11,247 nt of DNA from an uncultured Lachnospiraceae bacterium. GTDB taxonomy: Bacteria > Bacillota > Clostridia > Lachnospirales > Lachnospiraceae. Of this stretch, positions 6,601 through 11,247 are shown piece after piece; positions within the stretch are counted from its first letter, which is position 1, and every line of letters begins with the position of its first letter. The notes under the pieces are model-generated. The model had not been told where the DNA came from. It saw only the letters and a program-made list of their open reading frames with translations, and did no database searches. The DNA lies in assembly GCA_910584945.1 (NCBI GenBank), contig CAJUDY010000068.1, positions 1 through 11,247 on the forward strand, read 5' to 3'. Position numbers and translations under genes: made by a program.

Positions 6601-7045
6601 TTATCGTTTCAAAAGGTCCTGATACCACTGATACGTCGGCTTTACTCCTTCCTCCTGCTCAAACCTTTCCTCCAGGCTTCCATAAAAATACCACTGAAAC
6701 AGCGTCTTCAGATCCGGCAGGACCTCACATCCGTGAAGCAGTCCGTCTTCCCCCAGGTAATATTCATCCCACTCGAATTCCTCATGGTCGAACCAGACCA
6801 GGGACCATGTTTCTTCCCGGTTCTCATCGATCTGCTCCTCCGCTCTGACACATCCTCCATCGTCCTGGGGCTGTCGATCATCAGCCAGAGCGGGCTCAGC
6901 TCCCCATCTCTTTCAACAATGGAACAAATGTAAAAATCGTTCTGTGGAAGCCGGTATGAAGTAAGTCCTGCCTGGGAATCCATCCCCGTTCTATTCGTTT
7001 TTGAAATGCTTTTACAATAAATTCTTTTTCTTCCTGTGACGACAT
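6601..7045 (-). pseudogene. First gene of the immunity-type operon, broken by two frameshifts
   Basis: ATG 7045 with GAGGAGG 6-7 nt upstream opens a frame reading SSQEEKEFIVKAFQKRIERG then WIPRQDLL. The protein-like pattern then moves to a second frame (YRLPQNDFYICSIVERDGEL, PLWLMIDSPRTMEDV) and to a third from about 6850 (EEQIDENREETWSLVWFDHE, DEYYLGEDGLL, LKTLFQWYFYGSL), ending at the stop 6601. Joined it is about 147 residues, acidic and aromatic-rich, with no signal peptide. Both shifts go in the same direction, as if one base were missing at each. Family unknown; tryptophan/tyrosine-rich acidic small proteins of this kind are common in immunity arrays. The next gene starts 47 nt downstream. 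Confidence 0.55.
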
Positions 7046-7076
7046 ATGATTCCTCCTCGAAACGCCTGATACCTAT

Positions 7077-7105
7077 ATTATACGTAAGGATTACAGGATG
7101 GACAA
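7077..7105 (-). promoter_or_regulatory. Sigma-A promoter of the immunity-type operon
   Basis: Minus strand: TTGTCC (7100-7105), 17-bp spacer, perfect TATAAT (7077-7082). Start near 7070, about 25 nt before the first ATG (7045). No other promoter is apparent down to 4399, so all genes of that stretch probably depend on it. Confidence 0.75.
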
Positions 7106-7178
7106 GTACATTTATGGTTTTCCTGTGTAAAAACTCATCCGGCTGTTCCTACGCTCCATGAACTGCTTTGACATCCAA

Positions 7179-7231
7179 AAGAGGAACCCAACTGATTCAT
7201 CCTTTGCTTTACAATCTGTTGGGTTCCTCTT
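7179..7231 (-). terminator. Terminator hairpin after the M56 gene
   Basis: Perfect 14-bp arms (AAGAGGAACCCAAC at 7179-7192 and its complement at 7218-7231), extended inside by a T-T mismatch and a further GATT/AATC pairing, leaving a 15-nt loop. It starts 8 nt after the M56 stop. On the minus strand a short TTTT run follows; on the plus strand it is followed by an AT-rich stretch, so it may work both ways. Confidence 0.7.
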
Positions 7232-7238
7232 ATATTTA

Positions 7239-10214
7239 TTACAATTCCTGATACCGGATATCTCTCAGGGAAAACTCTTCCCCCGTCCAACTCACATCCG
7301 CCTCGATGGCGCCGCCGTTGTACTCCGCCGTTCCCGGGCTGTCCGGAGCCCAGAACTCCAGTTCGGCCCGAATCTGAATCTTTTCTTCCGTCTCGTCAAG
7401 GGTAAAATGAACCAGTTGTCCGACGCTCACGGTCTGAAAGATACGTCCGCCCTCCTCGTCCTCCACGGGCGCTCCCGCCGGCGCTCCGTCGATGAATGCC
7501 TGCAGGCCGTGTTCGGTCCGCTCATAGGTCAGATGCGCCGTCAGCTGTTCGGTGAAGTCCGCCTCCAGGAACTGATAGCCCCAGGCTCCGTTATTCTGGA
7601 AGTCTGCCAGCAGAAGGCTGTCGATGCTGATCCCCGTTCCATGCTTTAAGTTGAAGCAGATGGCCAGCTCGGTGATGCCGTCACGATCCAGATCCGCTTC
7701 CATTAGCTCCGGCTCCATCTGGTAGTTGGACATGTAGGGATGGTGAATCTCCGTATACCGGCCGTTTCGCTCAAGCAGCATGGTTTCGTAGTCTCCCTTT
7801 CCATAGAGCGTCCAGTATTCGGTCTCTCCCAGGAGATAGATCTTCCTTCTCTCGGAGGCGTCCGGTTCCGCCGGCAGCTCCTGAAAATGCTCCCGCACAT
7901 CCTCCGCGTTCTCAAGGTCCCAGCCCTTTGCCTCCATGCCGACGGGATCCCCCACCATCGACTCATAATACCAGGAGTCGTCCTCATAGCCCGGCGTCAG
8001 TTCCTCCGGGAACCAGAGTCCGATCCCGCCCTGCTCATCAATGGTCAGATGCACTTCCTCAAGAGGCGTATCCTGCGGATCGCGCATATGACTGACCGTC
8101 ACATAGAGCCGTTCCCCTAACTGATTCAGATCCGAATACGCCGCCCAGTCCCCCGGTTGGAATTCCCAGTCGAGAGAGACCTCCTGATCCGCATCGCCTC
8201 CCTGATCCTCTCCCCGGACGGCAGGGAGCATCTTTTCCATGTCAAGGAGTACCTGCTCCTTTTTCTGATCCGGCCAGACGCGCACCAGGCTGCTTAGACG
8301 GTCATACTCCGGGAGCTCCAACTGTTTCCCTGCCAGAAGAGTTCCCGTCTCTTCCTCCGCGCAAAGGAGCGTCAACCCTTCTCCGATCTGCTCTTCGCCC
8401 GCGAAGTCATAATCGGTCCGGTAAAGCTCCATCGTCGTATCCTCCCGGCTTCTGTACCTTTGAAAATAAAGACGCCCGTCCATCATGAAAAAATACGGCA
8501 GGCCGGTCAACTCCCTGCTCTTAAGCGCGCCGGACTCCATATCATAAGAATAGCAGAGAATCCCGGAACGGTCCGCCCCTTTCTCGAAGCTTTCAGCGGC
8601 AAAAACCAGTCGTTTACTACCCTCATCCCCATAAAATTTCAGAATATTTTCCGCCGGAATTCCTTCTTTCACCGGGTCTACCATCTTCGTCCGGTCGATC
8701 TCACGAATTCGGCCGATGTGCAGACCGTCCGCCTCCTGCCTGGTTATGTACAGATATCCCGCATATTTTCCAAGATATGAGATCCCTTCCCCGGAAAATC
8801 TGCCGGTCTCCTGAGTTCGGGTGTCATACCATCCAAGCGTGTCTCCGCTGCCGTTCTCTGAGGGAAGCATACAGTACAGGGCCTGTCCGTACTCGGTGCT
8901 GTCCACGATCCTTCCGTCGAACAGCCATCGGAAGCCGCTGCCGTCGGTCTCATACCGGCACACGTGCCAGACGCCGTCGTCTCCCAGGACCGAAGAGTAG
9001 ATCGCCTCCCCATCCGAGTACAACGGCATCCGGTCCATATAGTAATACGCTCCAGCCACGCCGAGGATCTCTCCGCCGTTGTTGACCACCAGCCCTTCGC
9101 TTTCGTCCACCGCGGGCTCTTCCCCCTCCGGCAGCGGTTCCGCCTCCTGAACCGGCGGCTCCGGAAGCGCTTCCTCTCCCGAGGGATGGTGAAGAAGCCC
9201 CACGGCCACCCCGCCCACCATAAGGCCGGCCGCCAGGGAGATCCAGATACTTTTCTTCCGGAAACGCAGTACATTCTGAATCCGGGATTTTACGGAGGGC
9301 TCTCCGAAACCCGGCGGGCTTAAGAGGAAACGATTCTGCCCGGCGGCATAGGTTAAAAGGCTCTGGGCATAGGCTTTCCGAATGTTGGTCCTGGAATTTT
9401 CCAGAACCGCCTCGTCACAGGCAATTTCCATATCATAACAGCACAGAGCGAAGGCAAGCCACACCAGCGGATTAAACCAGTGCAGGATCGTCACCGCCAG
9501 AATCAGCGGTTTCACCAGATGATCTCTGCGATTCCGATGGACCGTCTCATGGGCCAGAATATAAGTCCGCTCCTCTTTTGTTAAGCCCGAAGGCAGATAG
9601 ATCACCGGACGGAAAAATCCCCACAGGAAAGGCGACGGCACACTTTCTGCCTCTACGATCCGGACTCCCTTCTTCTGCTTTGGTAGACCGTAACGGGCGC
9701 AGCGGCGGGCCATGTGATACCAGGCAATCAAATCATACAGCCCAAAAGCAACTATCCCCAAAAGCCATATCTTCTCCATCGCCGCCAGGGAGATCCCGCC
9801 GTTTTGTCCGAATCCCCCGCTTTCCGCCGCCGGGGCAAACGTCTGCTCCTTCGGCTCCATCCCGCCTGTCATACGTTTCAAATACCCTGACGAGATTCCC
9901 TCCGGCGACAACCGGTGCACGGTAACCGACGGCTCCGTCAGACCCGGCACATCCTGCGAAGCCCCTTCCTGTCCGTTTCCCCTTGATTCCATCGCTACCG
10001 CCAGCGAGAACGTCGCCACTGATTCCGGAATCAGGCTGTAGCTTCCCGGCAGAGAGACCGGCAGGCACAGGCTTACGAATGTCAGCACCCACAGCTGGTA
10101 AGCATAGATCCGCCCGCACCTTTTGAGCAGAATACGGACTGCCAGCACGATCCCGATGCCGCAGCTGCCGGTCAGACTCATCTTTAATATTTTTGCAAAC
10201 AGCATTCCCTGCAT
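7239..10214 (-). CDS. M56 (BlaR1/MecR1-type) membrane metallopeptidase with large extracytoplasmic sensor
   Basis: Integral-membrane zinc protease and sensor of 991 residues, which in this family relays an outside signal by triggering inactivation of the partner BlaI-type repressor. Hydrophobic segments lie near 8-30, 38-56, 148-167, 236-258 and 322-342. The M56 core includes PSPFLWGFFRPVIYLPSGL (193-211), the zinc motif H222-E-T-V-H226, and a downstream EIACDEAVL (263-271) that supplies the third ligand. After the last membrane helix, about 650 residues face outside. They are not a penicillin-binding/OXA domain: no S-x-x-K, S-x-N, K-T-G set is evident. Instead 370-690 has repeated YY/LYxxDGxxIY, YETDGSGF-type units as in DUF5050-like propellers, and 836-991 has D841-L-D-R-D-G-I-T-E849, an EF-hand/VCBS-like calcium loop. 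The start has GGAGG 8 nt upstream, inside the last codons of blaI-type gene. The ligand is unknown. Confidence 0.88.
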   Translation of the reverse strand: MQGMLFAKILKMSLTGSCGIGIVLAVRILLKRCGRIYAYQLWVLTFVSLCLPVSLPGSYSLIPESVATFSLAVAMESRGNGQEGASQDVPGLTEPSVTVHRLSPEGISSGYLKRMTGGMEPKEQTFAPAAESGGFGQNGGISLAAMEKIWLLGIVAFGLYDLIAWYHMARRCARYGLPKQKKGVRIVEAESVPSPFLWGFFRPVIYLPSGLTKEERTYILAHETVHRNRRDHLVKPLILAVTILHWFNPLVWLAFALCCYDMEIACDEAVLENSRTNIRKAYAQSLLTYAAGQNRFLLSPPGFGEPSVKSRIQNVLRFRKKSIWISLAAGLMVGGVAVGLLHHPSGEEALPEPPVQEAEPLPEGEEPAVDESEGLVVNNGGEILGVAGAYYYMDRMPLYSDGEAIYSSVLGDDGVWHVCRYETDGSGFRWLFDGRIVDSTEYGQALYCMLPSENGSGDTLGWYDTRTQETGRFSGEGISYLGKYAGYLYITRQEADGLHIGRIREIDRTKMVDPVKEGIPAENILKFYGDEGSKRLVFAAESFEKGADRSGILCYSYDMESGALKSRELTGLPYFFMMDGRLYFQRYRSREDTTMELYRTDYDFAGEEQIGEGLTLLCAEEETGTLLAGKQLELPEYDRLSSLVRVWPDQKKEQVLLDMEKMLPAVRGEDQGGDADQEVSLDWEFQPGDWAAYSDLNQLGERLYVTVSHMRDPQDTPLEEVHLTIDEQGGIGLWFPEELTPGYEDDSWYYESMVGDPVGMEAKGWDLENAEDVREHFQELPAEPDASERRKIYLLGETEYWTLYGKGDYETMLLERNGRYTEIHHPYMSNYQMEPELMEADLDRDGITELAICFNLKHGTGISIDSLLLADFQNNGAWGYQFLEADFTEQLTAHLTYERTEHGLQAFIDGAPAGAPVEDEEGGRIFQTVSVGQLVHFTLDETEEKIQIRAELEFWAPDSPGTAEYNGGAIEADVSWTGEEFSLRDIRYQEL

Positions 10215-10217
10215 CCG

Positions 10218-10580
10218 TTATCCCTCCTTGTATTCCTCAATCATCCGGGCCAGCTCCTCGATCTCGGCCCGGCTTAATTTTTTCCTTTTCAAAAATGCCG
10301 CCACAAATCCCGGAAGAGATCCATTGTAATTTTCCTCCAGATACCGCTCTCCCTTCTTTCTGGCGTACTCCTCCCGACTCATCAGAGAAGTCACCACCGC
10401 CTGCTCGTTCTGAAAGATTTCGTTTTCGCAGATCTTGCGAAGCACCGTGTAGGTGGTGGATTTTTTCCAGTTCAGCCGCTCGGCCGCCAGCTTTACCAGC
10501 TGCCCGCTGCCCACCGGCTCCTGCTCCCATATGATTTGCGCCAGCTGATTTTCTGCTTCTGTCATAACATAAATAACCAT
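10218..10580 (-). CDS. BlaI/MecI/CopY-family transcriptional repressor
   Basis: DNA-binding repressor of 120 residues, normal length. The winged helix-turn-helix covers about 6-75: MTEAENQLAQIIWEQEP, then SGQLVKLAAERLNWKKSTTY with the recognition helix at 37-49 (KKSTTYTVLRKI) and the wing around 55-68 (IFQNEQAVVTSLMS). The C-terminal part (88-120, GSLPGFVAAFLKRKKLSRAEI) is the dimerisation helix pair. It probably represses its own promoter at two 17-bp sites and is relieved by the M56 protein encoded 3 nt downstream; that gene's ribosome site lies in the last repressor codons, implying coupled translation. The start at 10580 has AGGAG 10 nt upstream; an internal ATG at 10565 is possible. No beta-lactamase lies nearby, so any target beyond itself is elsewhere. 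Confidence 0.93.
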   Translation of the reverse strand: MVIYVMTEAENQLAQIIWEQEPVGSGQLVKLAAERLNWKKSTTYTVLRKICENEIFQNEQAVVTSLMSREEYARKKGERYLEENYNGSLPGFVAAFLKRKKLSRAEIEELARMIEEYKEG

Positions 10581-10596
10581 TTTTTCCCATCTCCTA

Positions 10597-10722
10597 TTTT
10601 AGTTCCGCATCTGTCACTCTCTCCGCCCCATGATCTGGAAGAATTTTCCCTCACTTCGTTCCGTAAAATCCTTCCGGGGCTTTGTTCGGACAGATGCTGT
10701 TTTTTAGTTCTGTATCCGTCCC
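10597..10722 (-). promoter_or_regulatory. Structured leader of the repressor operon with alternative pairings
   Basis: In the untranslated leader (minus strand) one 9-nt motif occurs three times: GACGGATAC (10712-10720), its inverted form GCATCTGTC (10689-10697), and GACAGATGC (10607-10615). The first and third sit in an imperfect 21-nt direct repeat sharing GAACTAAAA (10702-10710 and 10597-10605). The inverted copy pairs perfectly with the third, closing a long hairpin that also has GCCCC/GGGGC (10676-10680 with 10625-10629) and an 11-bp stem with one G-U pair (10665-10675 with 10637-10647). It can instead pair 8 of 9 with the first copy across a 14-nt loop. These pairings exclude each other, and the third copy lies just ahead of the repressor ribosome site. 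No T-run follows, so it is not a plain terminator. Confidence 0.5.
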
Positions 10723-10723
10723 G

Positions 10724-10740
10724 GTCTATATTTTATAAAC
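10724..10740. promoter_or_regulatory. Probable repressor operator O2
   Basis: 17-bp inverted repeat, minus strand GTTTATA-AAA-TATAGAC, one mismatch between arms. It has the same layout (7+3+7, GTTTAnA...TnTArAC) as O1 and lies 10 bp downstream of it, just past the predicted transcription start. Inferred to bind the BlaI-type repressor. Confidence 0.55.
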
Positions 10741-10749
10741 CCTGTATTT

Positions 10750-10778
10750 AGTTTAAACTTTTTAAACCAGTTTGTCAA
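10750..10778 (-). promoter_or_regulatory. Promoter of the repressor-M56 operon
   Basis: Minus strand: perfect TTGACA (10773-10778), 17-bp spacer, TAAACT (10750-10755). The -10 and most of the spacer lie inside operator O1, the expected arrangement for a strong, tightly repressed, self-controlled promoter. Confidence 0.75.
10751..10767. promoter_or_regulatory. Probable repressor operator O1
   Basis: Perfect 17-bp inverted repeat GTTTAAA-AAG-TTTAAAC (minus strand) covering the spacer and -10 of the operon promoter. Binding here would block RNA polymerase. It differs from the TACAnnTGTA core of the classical BlaI/CopY sites, so the specificity is its own. Confidence 0.65.
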
Positions 10779-10818
10779 CAAAAAATATCCGGAATTTGAG
10801 AGCATAACGTTTCAAATT

Positions 10819-10847
10819 TTGGGGAACATTGATATCAGGCATATGAT
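10819..10847 (+). promoter_or_regulatory. Candidate promoter of the DUF378 gene
   Basis: Plus strand TATGAT (10842-10847) with a weak TTGGGG (10819-10824) at 17 bp, giving about 64 nt of leader. A perfect 7-bp inverted repeat (aatttga 10793-10799, tcaaatt 10812-10818) lies directly upstream and could be a regulator site. Divergent from the repressor promoter by about 70 bp. Confidence 0.4.
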
Positions 10848-10917
10848 TTGCCCAGAACAAAAATGAGAAGCTTCGTAACTGCGTGTTACAAATTTCAGAT
10901 GATAAGGAGGTGTTGTA

Positions 10918-11124
10918 ATGAACAAAACCTTGGATATTCTGGCCCTGACCATCAGTATCATCGGTGCGTTAAACTGGGGGCTTATTGGATTTTTCAACTT
11001 TAATCTGGTTCAATTCCTGTTCGGGGCCGGTGGATTGGCGCGAATCATCTACGCGATCGTGGGGATTTGTGCGGTATATCTTTTCACCTTTTATGCAAAG
11101 ACCGGCAAAGTCTCTTATGATTAA
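10918..11124 (+). CDS. DUF378 family small membrane protein
   Basis: 68-residue integral membrane protein with two helices (about 5-27 and 39-60) and a short charged end (KTGKVSYD). The family signature is clear: IIGALNWGLIGFF in the first helix, then NLVQFLFG, ARIIYAIVGICAVY in the second. DUF378 proteins (YuzA-like) are widespread in Firmicutes and have no established function. The start has a strong AAGGAGG 7 nt upstream. It is a single-gene unit, divergent from the repressor-M56 operon, ending in the hairpin at 11126-11167. Because its promoter lies about 50 bp from operator O1 it might be affected by the same repressor, but nothing in its own promoter matches the operator. Confidence 0.92.
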   Translation: MNKTLDILALTISIIGALNWGLIGFFNFNLVQFLFGAGGLARIIYAIVGICAVYLFTFYAKTGKVSYD

Positions 11125-11125
11125 A

Positions 11126-11167
11126 AATGCAGGAAGCCGCAGCATCCTCGCTGCGGCTTCCTGCATT
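11126..11167. terminator. Shared bidirectional terminator
   Basis: Perfect 18-bp stem (11126-11143 with 11150-11167), GC-rich in the middle, loop of 6. On the minus strand it is followed by TTTTT (11123-11127 region), a proper terminator for the gene coming from the right; for the plus-strand DUF378 gene, ending 2 nt before it, the stem is strong but the T-run is poor. Confidence 0.85.
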
Positions 11168-11247
11168 ATTCAGAATCTTCTTCCGGACTCCTGACCGGCT
11201 GGTTCCGTGTTCCTCTTCCTTCCTCCTCTGCCTTTAAAAATACTGTA
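11166..11247 (-). CDS. C-terminal end of an unidentified gene, running off the window
   Basis: From the right edge the minus strand is open for 26 codons (VFLKAEEEGRGTRNQPVR, then SPEEDSE) to a TAA at 11166-11168. The charged, acidic tail, and a stop that abuts a hairpin with a T-run in the same direction, support a real gene end. No family can be named from so few residues. Confidence 0.4.
   Translation of the reverse strand, partial: TVFLKAEEEGRGTRNQPVRSPEEDSE

Noticed and set aside
7158..7649. Plus-strand open frame of 163 codons
   Set aside because: Antisense to the 3' end of the M56 gene and crosses its terminator; no ribosome site and no protein-like pattern.
8744..9274. Minus-strand open frame of 176 codons within the M56 gene
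   Set aside because: Offset frame of a GC-rich gene, rich in arginine and tryptophan; no independent start signal.
1..11247. CRISPR arrays, tRNA and rRNA genes
   Set aside because: No regularly spaced repeats and no tRNA- or rRNA-like sequence seen on either strand.

Overview
The window looks like a chromosomal segment of a low-to-mid GC Gram-positive anaerobe of the class Clostridia, most likely Lachnospiraceae. This rests on strong AGGAGG-type ribosome binding sites, sigma-A-type promoters, a BlaI/M56 pair with an extracytoplasmic sensor typical of that group, a DUF378 protein, and Lachnospiraceae-like cupin, flavodoxin and LysR proteins. The genus cannot be named from sequence alone. Almost everything is on the minus strand; the only convincing plus-strand gene is at 10918-11124. 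Base composition is mosaic: the left edge and 3160-3390 are AT-rich, while 7240-10580 is clearly GC-richer, which fits an accessory region assembled from different sources.

Region by region (minus strand unless stated): 16-489 is a stand-alone Mrr-like nuclease domain of the kind usually fused to large NTPases in defence proteins, with its own promoter. 751-2108 is a decayed redox operon: a truncated flavodoxin-like lipoprotein, an intact cupin, a fragment of an iron-dependent alcohol dehydrogenase and the tail of a probable MerR-type regulator. 2122-3158 is an intact LysR-type regulator with promoter and terminator. 3394-4350 is the 3' part of an IS4-family transposase with an internal frame-changing deletion; it abuts what looks like the start of a gene at 4350-4391.

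4399-7105 reads as one transcription unit from a good promoter at 7077-7105. It holds two frame-broken small genes, then an intact DUF2185+DUF4241 fusion, an intact SUKH (SMI1/KNR4) protein, and the gene start cut off beside the IS fragment. SUKH, DUF2185 and DUF4241 are all families linked to immunity against polymorphic toxins, so this looks like a partly degraded orphan immunity-gene array; no toxin is in the window.

7179-10778 is a regulatory unit: a BlaI/MecI-type repressor gene followed, after 3 bases, by a very long M56 (BlaR1-type) membrane metallopeptidase whose outside portion is not a penicillin-binding domain but a propeller-like sensor with a VCBS/EF-hand-like C-terminal part. 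Two matching 17-bp inverted repeats overlap and follow the promoter and are probable repressor operators. The leader between promoter and repressor gene has three copies of one 9-nt motif (two direct, one inverted) around a long hairpin, which allows alternative pairings. A small divergent DUF378 membrane protein and the end of another minus-strand gene share a strong hairpin at the right edge.
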